Below, one piece after another: positions 1 through 7,236 of a stretch of 21,382 bases of DNA (the stretch's first letter is position 1; each line of letters starts with the position of its first letter). The notes below the pieces were generated by a model that saw nothing but the letters and a program-made list of their open reading frames with translations, was not told where the DNA came from and did not search any database. The DNA is taken from the IMG/VR virus record IMGVR_UViG_3300032309_003238, positions 1 through 21,382 of that record. One strand, given 5' to 3'. A program made the position numbers and the translations under genes. Source of the DNA: a virus.

Positions 1-135
1 CACGACCATGATGACCAAGCTGATTGCGTATTTGATATGATTGATATATTCTTTAGCAACCCAAGGGAAGAGTTTGCGTCGCGAGAGCGTTCACAAACAG
101 GGGTTACAAAAACTTTAAAACCTAAATATATCTAA
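1..135 (+). CDS. Terminase large subunit, C-terminal fragment (partial)
   Basis: Only the last 44 residues are in the window; the frame is open from base 1 to the TAA. The terminase large subunit is the ATP-driven motor and nuclease that cuts concatemeric phage DNA and packs it through the portal. The fragment contains HDHDDQADCVFD near its start. This matches the HDDQ(V/A)D motif found near the C-terminus of the RNase H-like nuclease domain, where the acidic residues bind catalytic metal. The remaining residues (NPREEFASRERSQ, then a basic tail) fit the variable end of the protein. Its place just ahead of the portal gene block is the usual one. Identification rests on this one motif plus context, because the ATPase domain is outside the window. 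Confidence 0.75.
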   Translation, partial: HDHDDQADCVFDMIDIFFSNPREEFASRERSQTGVTKTLKPKYI

Positions 136-152
136 CAGGAGGTTAGAATAAA

Positions 153-263
153 ATGCAAAAAAAAACCATGAAAAAAAGTTATAAATCAGAAGATATCAAG
201 GAAGAAATGAAAGAAATGAAAGATGCAAAAAAACAAATTGCAAAAATTAAAAAACGCAAATAA
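153..263 (+). CDS. Small lysine-rich protein, 36 aa, function unknown
   Basis: A 36-residue frame begins at an ATG eleven bases after a perfect AGGAGG Shine-Dalgarno (137-142). It is very rich in Lys, Glu and Met, with the helical, charged pattern EDIKEEMKEMKDAKKQIAKIKKRK. It probably forms one amphipathic or coiled-coil helix. Its TAA overlaps the next start (TAATG, 261-265), so the two are probably translated together. No family is recognised. The strong ribosome site and the coupled downstream gene are the main reasons to call it real. Confidence 0.6.
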   Translation: MQKKTMKKSYKSEDIKEEMKEMKDAKKQIAKIKKRK

Positions 264-418
264 TGCCAAAAGCGCATCCAGGTTTTAAAGCCGTCCAAAA
301 CAAAATCAAAAATGAAGGCTACTCAAAGGAAGAGGCTGGCGCAATTGCGGCAAATGCGGCGCGTAAAGCTTCGGCAAAAGCTAAAAAATCAAATCCAAGG
401 CTTAAAAAAGTTAAATAA
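263..418 (+). CDS. Conserved small basic phage protein, 51 aa
   Basis: The protein begins MPKAHPGFKAVQNKI and continues with a GYSKEEAGAIAANAARKAS segment and a basic NPRLKKVK end. I recognise this as a small protein type seen in many tailed phages, with the same MP.AHPGF..V start, an A-G-A-I helix and an NPRL..V end. I know of no demonstrated function. Basic composition and small size suggest nucleic-acid contact or an accessory role in packaging, but that is inference. The start codon overlaps the stop of the preceding 36-aa gene (TAATG). The next gene has its own Shine-Dalgarno site 17 bases before its ATG. Confidence 0.75.
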   Translation: MPKAHPGFKAVQNKIKNEGYSKEEAGAIAANAARKASAKAKKSNPRLKKVK

Positions 419-434
419 AAAAGGAGAAGACATC

Positions 435-698
435 ATGGAAGAAAACGAAGTTAAAGAAAGTGGAGAAGTAAAATCATTTAAAGTTAAACAAAAAGAATTA
501 ATGGATGATGTTGTTTTTGCAGTAGATACTATTCTTTATCCGGCCATTCGAAATGTTATTGGCATGACTATTCATTCTTATTTTTTAAAAAAAGCTGGCG
601 TTGAAGTGCCTCCTATTACTAATTTATTCGCTTCTAAAGAATGCGATGCGAAAGAATGCGAAGTAAAAGAAAAACAAACATTAAGAGAGGCTAACTAA
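435..698 (+). CDS. Hypothetical phage protein, 87 aa
   Basis: I start this at the ATG at 435, preceded by an AAGGAGA ribosome site (421-427). A longer in-frame ATG at 312 would overlap most of the 51-aa gene and has no ribosome site. The N-terminus is acidic (MEENEVKESGEVK). The middle has a mixed hydrophobic stretch (DDVVFAVDTILYPAIRNVIGMTIHSYFL, about residues 24-51) that could be a buried helix or, less likely, a membrane segment. The C-terminus carries two CxAKEC/ECEVKE-like charged repeats. The stop overlaps the next start as TAATG. No family is recognised. The position between terminase and portal suggests a packaging or virion accessory role. Confidence 0.65.
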   Translation: MEENEVKESGEVKSFKVKQKELMDDVVFAVDTILYPAIRNVIGMTIHSYFLKKAGVEVPPITNLFASKECDAKECEVKEKQTLREAN

Positions 699-1273
699 TG
701 GGACGACCAAAAAAAAGCAATGTGGCGGAAGATTATATTGACGATATTAAAGAAGAAAAAACAAGTCAATTAAATTTTGATAAAAAATCAGAATTAAAAA
801 ATGAAAGTCATGATGTTGCAAAAATTTCAATTATAGAATCTTTAGACTTGCTTCAAATACCGTATGACAAAGATGACTCCTTAGAAAAGTTAAGTTTAGC
901 TCTTAAAAACGGAACAGTGTCTATGATACAAGATGGTTCAGCCAATAAAGCTGATTCCGATTTTGAAATAAAAAAATGGGGCGGTAATACTGAAATTACC
1001 GACTTAGATTTTTTAAGACGTTTGCGTAAAATGGGTATTGATGTAAGATTTGTTCGTAAAATTATAAATTCACGCGACCCTTACGCACCTGCTCGCGTCA
1101 TTTTAACTGATGAACATCGCAATTTTACCGACAGACAAATACATGCAATTATTAGGACGCAAGGGCAGGGCGTAATTAATTATGATTTTAAAAAAGTTTG
1201 CCGAGAAGTTGGCAATCAACCGCCAACTAAAATAAATCACTCTTGTAACATGGACAGACATCTTATTAAGTAA
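698..1273 (+). CDS. Hypothetical protein upstream of portal, 191 aa
   Basis: The protein opens with MGRPKKSN, a basic GRPKK motif like the AT-hook-type starts of some DNA-binding phage proteins. A charged, poorly conserved-looking half of about 100 residues follows. The C-terminal half is more compact and basic (LRRLRKMGIDVRFVRKIINSRDPYAPARVILTDEHRNF in the central part). It ends with a Cys/His-containing tail (NHSCNMDRHLIK), but no complete zinc motif is present. Both ends overlap neighbours as TAATG, so it is coupled to the portal gene. I do not recognise the family. A small-terminase-like or portal-accessory role is possible but unproven. Confidence 0.6.
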   Translation: MGRPKKSNVAEDYIDDIKEEKTSQLNFDKKSELKNESHDVAKISIIESLDLLQIPYDKDDSLEKLSLALKNGTVSMIQDGSANKADSDFEIKKWGGNTEITDLDFLRRLRKMGIDVRFVRKIINSRDPYAPARVILTDEHRNFTDRQIHAIIRTQGQGVINYDFKKVCREVGNQPPTKINHSCNMDRHLIK

Positions 1274-3492
1274 TGAATAAAGCTAAAGGGCAAGGACGCT
1301 CTAAAAAAGCTTACAATAAAAATTCAATTTCTTTTAATCCAGAAGTTAAAGAAATTGAAGAAATGGCAGATTCTTGGGCGTCCGATTTTGCATCAAACAA
1401 TCTTCGTGGTCATGATGCCATTGATTTTGCAATTCATTTTAAACAATGGGACAGCCAAGTATCTTCTAATAGAAAAGTTAATGACAAAGAATGCCTGACA
1501 ATTAATTATCTTATAGCTTTACTTGATAAACTTATTAGTGCTTATCTTAAATATGACTTTAATTTAGATTTATCTCCAATTAACGAACAATTTACAGACG
1601 AATCAGAATTAAATTCTGCTCGTATGTTAATGCGTCATTTTTTTAATGAACAATCTAAAGCCGCTTTAATGGCTTGGATTAAATGCGCTCAATTTGGTTA
1701 TGCTTTTGTAGAATATGGAATAAATTACGAAGATAATAAAACTCTTAATAAAATACCTACGCTTACGTTTTATGAAGACCCTACAATCGCTTTTTGGGAT
1801 AAAACAGCTAAAAACCCAAACAAAGAAGATGGTCTTTATTGCGGTATAAAAATAAAATCATCTTATGATGAACTTGTGAATGCATACCCAGATATTAATC
1901 CTATTAAATTTGACTTAAAAGAAAATAACGAAATAATTCGATGCTGGTTTAGAAAAAAAGAATTAATTGATTACGTTATGATAGAAGGTGGTTCTTATAA
2001 GCGTTTAGATTGCTTATCTGATGATGACAAAATTTATTATGAAAATTATGCAGACGCAAAAACAAAAAGTAGTACAAAAGATTGTATTTATTACTCTTTA
2101 ATTATTAACAAACACAAATATATTGATTGTGTAAAAACACCTTTTGAAGATTTGCCCTTGCTCTACCATAACATGCAAACAAGATGGAGCAAAACCGGGG
2201 AAATAACTTATCCATTTACTTATCGTTTTGAAGACGCTCAAAAGTTTTTAAATTTAGGTGTGGCTCAACTTGGCACAATGCTTAAAAAGTCTTCTGCCAC
2301 TAAATTTTTATTAACTCCTTCACACTTATCAACAGACGAACAAATTGAAACGGCTAATGAAATTAGCACACGTGATGGAGCTATTTTGCTCGGAGAAAAC
2401 AGAGATGGTACAGGCTCTGGACGCGACCCCATTATTATACCAGCACCAGAAATACCCATTTCTATGCTGGAATCTGTAAAGCTTGGTAAAGTTCAAATTG
2501 AAGATTTAGGCGGTTCTTTTATAGATACGCAACAAGGGGGTAGGGTGATTGTATCTGGAAAAGCAATGGAAACTTTTTCAGAAAATACTTCGTTAAGTGA
2601 AAATTCAGTTTATATGCTGTCTGCTCAATTAACATTTTTAGAAACAATTTGTAAATTTAATCAAACTGTAATTCCTAAAATTATTACAGAAACACGTTTA
2701 ATACCAATTAAACAGCAAGACGGTTCAACCATTCATATTGGTGTAAATAAAGAGCTTGAAAGCGGAAAAATTTTAAATGATATGCGTTTTATTTCTAATT
2801 GCTTCCTTTACGAAGTTTCAGTAGGGCCTTCTGGCGAACAACAAAAACGTATTACGCTACAAAACTTAATGGCGTATTACTCCGCGCCCAGAACGCCAGA
2901 CTTTGAAAAAACAAAAGACATCTTCTCTAAAAATCTTAATATCTCAAATGCTAAAGAGTTTGAAATGCGTTTATCTGCTGATATGGACCAAGATTTAATA
3001 GATTATTCAAACGGAAAAATAAGCCTAGAAACTTATTTAAATAAAAAATCTCAACAACAACAAGCAGCAATGCAAAGTCAAATGCAAATGGCTCAAGCTC
3101 AAGCGCAAATGCAAGCTCAAACTGACCCCGAAGCAAAAGCTAATCAAGTATTGGCAGATGCTGAGACAGCCAAAGCGGCCGTTGATGGTTATCGAGCAGA
3201 AACAGATCGATACGAAGCTATTGCAAAAGCACAAGAAGCAACATTAAAAGCTTCAGTTGATTTAACAAAAGCCACTAATCAACAAATGTTAGGACAAGCT
3301 CAACATGAATTAAATGTAACAAATTCAATTATTGATTCAACAATTAAAGCGGCTGCTGATTCTATTCAAAACCCAGTTGCTGCGGCAGCTCAAAGACAAC
3401 AAATAAATCAAATGGCTCAAAATAATCAACAAGGTCAACCTCCAGAACCGCCTCAACCTGAGCAAGCACAACAACAACCATTAAGCCAATAA
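1273..3492 (+). CDS. Portal protein, P22 type
   Basis: The portal is the dodecameric ring at one capsid vertex. It serves as packaging channel, nucleation site for assembly and platform for tail attachment. At 739 aa it is close to the P22 portal (725 aa). It shows the family pattern of an N-terminal helical region followed by a wing/stem core, with FYEDPTIAFWDKTAK at about residues 166-180 marking the usual 'D(P)..FFDP.AK..D.SDA.YC' type segment. From about residue 591 the chain becomes extremely Gln/Ala-rich (QQQQAAMQSQMQMAQAQAQM), then heptad-like, then Gln/Pro-rich to the end. This matches the long helical 'barrel' at the C-terminus of P22-like portals. The gene starts inside the previous stop (TAATG). 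It is followed after 7 bases by the gp10-like gene instead of the scaffold. Confidence 0.85.
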   Translation: MNKAKGQGRSKKAYNKNSISFNPEVKEIEEMADSWASDFASNNLRGHDAIDFAIHFKQWDSQVSSNRKVNDKECLTINYLIALLDKLISAYLKYDFNLDLSPINEQFTDESELNSARMLMRHFFNEQSKAALMAWIKCAQFGYAFVEYGINYEDNKTLNKIPTLTFYEDPTIAFWDKTAKNPNKEDGLYCGIKIKSSYDELVNAYPDINPIKFDLKENNEIIRCWFRKKELIDYVMIEGGSYKRLDCLSDDDKIYYENYADAKTKSSTKDCIYYSLIINKHKYIDCVKTPFEDLPLLYHNMQTRWSKTGEITYPFTYRFEDAQKFLNLGVAQLGTMLKKSSATKFLLTPSHLSTDEQIETANEISTRDGAILLGENRDGTGSGRDPIIIPAPEIPISMLESVKLGKVQIEDLGGSFIDTQQGGRVIVSGKAMETFSENTSLSENSVYMLSAQLTFLETICKFNQTVIPKIITETRLIPIKQQDGSTIHIGVNKELESGKILNDMRFISNCFLYEVSVGPSGEQQKRITLQNLMAYYSAPRTPDFEKTKDIFSKNLNISNAKEFEMRLSADMDQDLIDYSNGKISLETYLNKKSQQQQAAMQSQMQMAQAQAQMQAQTDPEAKANQVLADAETAKAAVDGYRAETDRYEAIAKAQEATLKASVDLTKATNQQMLGQAQHELNVTNSIIDSTIKAAADSIQNPVAAAAQRQQINQMAQNNQQGQPPEPPQPEQAQQQPLSQ

Positions 3493-3499
3493 TTTAAAA

Positions 3500-4873
3500 A
3501 TGCCTTTTGCCCCTATACCTATTAACACAGGCACTGTTCCCGATTGGAATACCAGGTTTGGGTTTCCATCAATTAGAAACATGTTTGTAGGCTCTAGCGG
3601 CAATCTATACAGCACAGCAGGGTTAGATTCAATTGCCAATTTGTCAGGTGTTAGAGGTTTTTATGAAACAAAATACAATGGCGGCTCTTATTTTGCAGTT
3701 ACTAAAAATCAAATTTTAAATATTACTTACGGCGGTGCAATATTTTTAATTAAAAACATTTTAGACAGTAATTTGCCTGTTCAAATTGATGAAAATTTAA
3801 GAAATCAAATTGTTATTTCAGATTGCACAAATGGTTATGTTTATGACCAGCAAACTTCTGTTTTTACACAGTTATCTGCTGCCAATAATTTTGAAATAAC
3901 AAATCCCGTTTCTGTGATTGTTGTTAATAGTTTTGCAATATGGCTAGATGGCAAAACAGGGGTTTGGATATGGTCAAATCCTAATAATGCTATTGCTTAT
4001 AACCCATTAAATCAAAATCAAATTGACAACAATCTTTCCATTGGCATGGGACTTGAAAAACTAGAAAGTAATTTTTATATTTTTGGTTCAACGGGCATTG
4101 AAAGATGGCAGCCTACTTTAAGCAGTAATATATATATCTCTCCATTTCAAAAAGATACAAATTTTATGGTGGATTTTGGTGCTATTTCTACGGATTCAAT
4201 CATAAATTCAGTTAATAAAATTTATTTTCTTTCATCTCGTTATTTACCAATGGAAATAACAGCCTCTGGCTGGAATTATTTACCAAATTTATCACCAGAT
4301 AGCCCTATTTGTGTAGGTATTTCAAAAATAATTAGTGAATATCCTGATGTTAAACGCTGTTATGGTTCTTTTTACTCGTTTAGAGGCAATTTTTTTTATC
4401 ATCTTTCGTTTTTGCAAAGTGGTATTGCGTGGGTGTGGTGTGAATCATCACAAAAATGGGCACTAAGCGATGATTTAATAGTAGGCGCATCTCGCACAAG
4501 CGAATCAATTGCTTTGCAAGATGGAATTTATACTTTAACTTTGGCTCCAGCAAACATAAAAAGAGAATTAGTTTTAAAAAGACTGTGTGAAAATAAAAAA
4601 ATAGGAACGTTTAGAAATTTATTAAAAGGAGTTAGCCTTGATATTGTTCAAGGAAGTTCTCAATTTAATTTAAATCATGTGCAATTAGCAATTTCAAAAG
4701 ATTCACGGCAATGGCAAAACACAGTAAGTAGACCCATAGGAAAAACAGGTCAAACACAATGTCCGTTGCAATGGATGTGCGTTGTTTCGTTTAGGCATGA
4801 AATAACACTTAAATTTACTTTTTATGGAGAGTTAGATTTTGCCATAGAAGGTTGTAACGCTAATATAAATTAA
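3500..4873 (+). CDS. Packaged-DNA stabilisation protein (P22 gp10-like tail accessory factor)
   Basis: In P22, gp10 forms a ring below gp4 in the portal-tail complex and keeps packaged DNA in the head. This 457-aa protein is near gp10's 472 aa. It has the beta-propeller-like run of short strands seen in that family: RGFYETKYNGGSYFAVT, then DCTNGYVYD, then SIGMGLEKLESNFYIFGSTGIERW, then PFQKDTNFMVDFGAISTDSI. These match the family features 'RG.Y...G..Y.V', 'NG..GYVYD', 'E.WLFG..TTEVW' and 'PF....G....G..A..S'. No strong Shine-Dalgarno precedes the ATG, so translation may depend on coupling with the portal gene seven bases upstream. In P22 this gene lies after coat and gp4, whereas here it lies between portal and scaffold. 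Family assignment is from recall of motifs. Confidence 0.78.
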   Translation: MPFAPIPINTGTVPDWNTRFGFPSIRNMFVGSSGNLYSTAGLDSIANLSGVRGFYETKYNGGSYFAVTKNQILNITYGGAIFLIKNILDSNLPVQIDENLRNQIVISDCTNGYVYDQQTSVFTQLSAANNFEITNPVSVIVVNSFAIWLDGKTGVWIWSNPNNAIAYNPLNQNQIDNNLSIGMGLEKLESNFYIFGSTGIERWQPTLSSNIYISPFQKDTNFMVDFGAISTDSIINSVNKIYFLSSRYLPMEITASGWNYLPNLSPDSPICVGISKIISEYPDVKRCYGSFYSFRGNFFYHLSFLQSGIAWVWCESSQKWALSDDLIVGASRTSESIALQDGIYTLTLAPANIKRELVLKRLCENKKIGTFRNLLKGVSLDIVQGSSQFNLNHVQLAISKDSRQWQNTVSRPIGKTGQTQCPLQWMCVVSFRHEITLKFTFYGELDFAIEGCNANIN

Positions 4874-4887
4874 CAAGAGGAAATATT

Positions 4888-5625
4888 ATGTATCAACAAG
4901 ACGAACAGCAAATGCCAGAAGAACAAAATAACAATCAAATGCAAGAGCAAGAACAAATTCCAGAACAAGAAAATACAGGAAACGAAAACAATGAAGCCAG
5001 TAATGAAAAAAAATTTCATTCAATCGAGGAAGTAAAGGCTATCGTACAAAGGCGCGTTAATAAAGAAAGAAAAGACAAAGAAGCTTTAGTTGCTGAAAAT
5101 GCCGCACTTAAAGAACTTTCTTTGCAAAAAGATGAATTGCTGAAAAAAGCACAGGCAAATCAGATTAGTCCAGAAGATTTTCAGCAAGCAATGCATTATG
5201 TTAACAAAGCTGCCGATCAAAAAGCAGCAGAACAATACAACATGATGACACAAAAACAAAATAATGAAGCATTGGGCGCAAAACTTGAAAACGCATGCAA
5301 AGAAGACCCTGAATTTGCTCAATTAATTCAAGATGCGGAAAAGACGCCAGAAGACCATCGAGTTTTTAATGCTTTAGCTCAAATGAATTACATTCCAAAT
5401 ATTGCGGCAGTAGCTAAGCAACTCTTATCAGATCAATCAGATTTAGATATTGCCAGAGCCGCATCTTCTTTTGAGCTTAGAAAATATATCAAGGAAATAA
5501 GTGATAAGTTAGCTGTTAAAAAACCAGGCCCTAATCAATACAATGTTGAGCCAATTATCAAAGGCTCTAATCAAACGTATGGTTTTGACAATAAATCCTA
5601 TTTAAAAGAAAAAGGACTTATTTAA
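4888..5625 (+). CDS. Scaffolding protein
   Basis: Scaffold proteins line the procapsid interior, direct coat assembly and leave before DNA packing. This 245-aa protein fits in place (immediately before coat) and in composition. It has a Gln/Glu/Asn-rich disordered N-terminus (about residues 1-40). A charged helical region with coiled-coil character follows (VKAIVQRRVNKERKDKEALV, then ALKELSLQKDELLKKAQ), with more helices to about residue 210. The short basic C-terminal segment (YLKEKGLI) could contact coat, as the basic helix-turn-helix tail does in P22 scaffold. It is somewhat shorter than P22 gp8 (303 aa). The AGAGGA site before the ATG is adequate. Function is called from position and composition, not from a diagnostic motif. 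Confidence 0.75.
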   Translation: MYQQDEQQMPEEQNNNQMQEQEQIPEQENTGNENNEASNEKKFHSIEEVKAIVQRRVNKERKDKEALVAENAALKELSLQKDELLKKAQANQISPEDFQQAMHYVNKAADQKAAEQYNMMTQKQNNEALGAKLENACKEDPEFAQLIQDAEKTPEDHRVFNALAQMNYIPNIAAVAKQLLSDQSDLDIARAASSFELRKYIKEISDKLAVKKPGPNQYNVEPIIKGSNQTYGFDNKSYLKEKGLI

Positions 5626-5629
5626 ATAC

Positions 5630-5658
5630 TTGACATTTTTGCTAATAATTGAAATAAT
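5630..5658 (+). promoter_or_regulatory. Sigma70-type promoter for the coat leader
   Basis: TTGACA (5630-5635) is a perfect -35 box. Seventeen bases later comes AATAAT (5653-5658), five of six matches to the -10 consensus. It begins just after the scaffold stop and 226-254 bases before the coat ATG, so transcription would start near 5665 and give a leader of about 220 nt. It is the best promoter match I see in the window and would let the coat gene be expressed above the rest of the operon. Confidence 0.7.
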
Positions 5659-5698
5659 GTTTTTGACCACAAAGTCTATAAACTTGAGTATTGATTTT

Positions 5699-5757
5699 AA
5701 AGTTTAAGAAAACTATAAATTCTCAAGCCTTTACCGGCTCGTCTCCTCGACGCTAAA
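5699..5757 (+). repeat. Coat-leader tandem repeat, copy 1
   Basis: This 59-base unit starts AAAGTTTAAG and ends CGTCTCCTCGACGCTAAA. It can fold as three small hairpins: AGTTT/AAACT around AAGA (5701-5714), AGCC/GGCT around TTTACC (5726-5739), and CGTC/GACG around TCCTC (5740-5752). TCCTCGA (5744-5750) is the perfect complement of TCGAGGA in the coat Shine-Dalgarno region (5873-5879). The two ends are nearly identical to copy 2, while the middle differs. Confidence 0.8.
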
Positions 5758-5761
5758 TTGG

Positions 5762-5822
5762 AAAGTTTAAGGAAACTATAAACCCTCACGGCTTACATCG
5801 GCCCCGTCTCCTCGACGCTAAA
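5762..5822 (+). repeat. Coat-leader tandem repeat, copy 2
   Basis: This 61-base unit has the same order of elements as copy 1: AGTTT/AAACT around AAGG (5764-5777), a variable GC-rich centre that can pair ACGG with CCGT or GGC with GCC, and CGTC/GACG around TCCTC (5805-5817). The final 18 bases are identical to copy 1. The hairpin stems are kept while the first loop and the centre vary, as expected if RNA shape matters. TCCTCGA recurs at 5809-5815. Confidence 0.8.
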
Positions 5823-5824
5823 AG

Positions 5825-5868
5825 GTAAATGATGAAACGTTGCATTAATAGCAATTATTTACTTTTTT
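5825..5868 (+). terminator. Terminator-like or attenuator hairpin before coat
   Basis: GTAAATGA (5825-5832) pairs with TTATTTAC (5855-5862), including one G-U pair. Inside it, TTGC (5840-5843) pairs with GCAA (5851-5854). Six T residues follow directly (5863-5868). This is the form of an intrinsic terminator, though AT-rich and with an internal bulge. It lies between the leader promoter and the coat ribosome site (GAGGAA, 5875-5880). If active, it would cut off coat transcription unless relieved. It may instead be an RNA-stability or translation-control hairpin. Confidence 0.45.
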
Positions 5869-5883
5869 AACTTCGAGGAAATT

Positions 5884-7191
5884 ATGACAGTCACATTAAA
5901 TCAATCTGTAGTAACCAATTTTGTAGCTCGCCAAATGGGTGAGTTTCACGAAAATGCTTTTTCAATTCTTCGCACAGCAAATCGCAAATACGAAGAAATT
6001 TTTAACGATTCACAATCAAAAGGATTTGCTCCAGGTAGTACCGTTAACATTAAAATTCCAGGTTATCCAGGAGTGTCAACAGGTCTTACTGTAACAACCC
6101 CAACAGCAATTAACGATGTTGTTATTCCGTTTGTTATTACTGAGCAAGATATTTACAACGTAACTTATCAATGGAATTTATATCAATACAAACTAAACTT
6201 GGTTGGCGGTAAAGATGCTTTAACAGGCGACATGGAACGTGCTTTAGTTGATAACTATGCATTTCCAGCTCATCAAGCCATGGCAACAGCGCAAGAACAA
6301 GTTGCTGCGTATCGATTAGAAACGTCTGCTTTTTATTGTCATATTAATAAACCTTCAGAAATGTCTAGTTTGACTAGCTGGTCAACCATTCAGCAAATTA
6401 ACAAGAAAATGACTCGTTACGAGTTTCAATTTCAAGACAGATTTATGCTAATGAATCTTGATGATGCGGCCAGCGTTGCTAGCTCACTTCAAAACATGTT
6501 TAACCAACAAATCAATGAAAAAATTACTAAAACTGCGTATGTTGGCGGAGAAAAGAACGGTACATTATTGGCAGGATTAAATTTATTTCAATCTAACCAA
6601 ATCAATGTTCATACTTCTGGCGCATTATCAAACGCAACTCAATACCCAACTATTACAGTCGGTAGTGTTTCTTCTGATGGAATGGAAATTACATTATCAG
6701 TAGGTGGCACTTCATCTGCTAAACTTGTTAATGCTGGTGATTTGTTTGCAATTCCTAGTGTTTACTTGTTAAAACCAATTGAATTTGCTCCAACAAATGA
6801 CACGCTTGTAGTGACAGCACAACAAGATGCTTTTGGTGACGGCGCAGGAAACGTAACAATTAAATTGCCTTATCCGCTAATGATTATGGGGATGAATGCA
6901 AACGTTGAATCATTGCCAGCTCCTGGCGCAGCCGTTGAAGCTTTTCCAGCTACCTTTAATAACAACTATTGCTATGTTCCTTCTGGTCTTAGCATGGTGC
7001 CTGTTCCAATGGGCGAAGTGTACGGTGCTGATAATTCTAAAACAATTGGTCGCGGTAACCCCAACATTCCCGTTAGTGTTTACGCACAAGGTTTTATTCT
7101 TGAGCTTTCTAACATTTTCCGTATTTCACAAATGCTCGGAATCTGTGCGTTTGCGCCTTACGTAATGCGTGTTCCAACCTTAATAGTGTAA
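5884..7191 (+). CDS. Major capsid (coat) protein, P22 gp5 type
   Basis: This forms the icosahedral shell. The 435-aa length matches P22 coat (430 aa), and its place after scaffold is as expected. Visible features include an N-terminal helix (NFVARQMGEFHENAFSILRTANRKYEEIF) and a beta-rich stretch with SKGFAPGSTVNIKIPGYPGV. The central region is helix-rich (residues about 115-150 and 190-225). A strand-rich segment at about residues 240-330 may be the inserted domain of P22-like coats. The C-terminus (FILELSNIFRISQMLGICAFAPYVMRVPTLIV) parallels the P22 end with its IALWYG..ATRPEAI pattern. The start has a good GAGGAA site. The gene has its own promoter and leader upstream and a hairpin terminator downstream, so it appears to be a separately controlled unit. 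Confidence 0.82.
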   Translation: MTVTLNQSVVTNFVARQMGEFHENAFSILRTANRKYEEIFNDSQSKGFAPGSTVNIKIPGYPGVSTGLTVTTPTAINDVVIPFVITEQDIYNVTYQWNLYQYKLNLVGGKDALTGDMERALVDNYAFPAHQAMATAQEQVAAYRLETSAFYCHINKPSEMSSLTSWSTIQQINKKMTRYEFQFQDRFMLMNLDDAASVASSLQNMFNQQINEKITKTAYVGGEKNGTLLAGLNLFQSNQINVHTSGALSNATQYPTITVGSVSSDGMEITLSVGGTSSAKLVNAGDLFAIPSVYLLKPIEFAPTNDTLVVTAQQDAFGDGAGNVTIKLPYPLMIMGMNANVESLPAPGAAVEAFPATFNNNYCYVPSGLSMVPVPMGEVYGADNSKTIGRGNPNIPVSVYAQGFILELSNIFRISQMLGICAFAPYVMRVPTLIV

Positions 7192-7197
7192 TCAAAA

Positions 7198-7236
7198 ATC
7201 CCTAGAAAGAAATCTTTTTAGGGATAAAAAATTTTT
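7198..7236 (+). terminator. Terminator-like hairpin after coat
   Basis: ATCCCTAGAAAG and its partner CTTTTTAGGGAT form a 12-base-pair stem (7198-7225) with one G-U pair and a four-base loop. It is followed by six A and five T residues (7226-7236). On the + strand the T-run is offset from the stem by the As; on the - strand the stem is followed at once by TTTT. It starts six bases after the coat stop and would limit read-through into the tail genes. Confidence 0.6.

Noticed and set aside
312-434. Longer start of the 87-aa gene, at 312
   Set aside because: This part overlaps the well-supported 51-aa gene in another frame, has no ribosome site, and the ATG at 435 has a clear one.
5699-5822. CRISPR array or tRNA genes in the coat leader repeats
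   Set aside because: There are only two adjacent units with no unique spacers, and no cloverleaf or T-loop sequence, so neither type fits.
6896-7165. 89-aa frame inside the coat gene
   Set aside because: It is an alternate frame within a strongly supported gene, has no ribosome site and codes for a Leu/Phe/Val-rich sequence typical of shadow frames.
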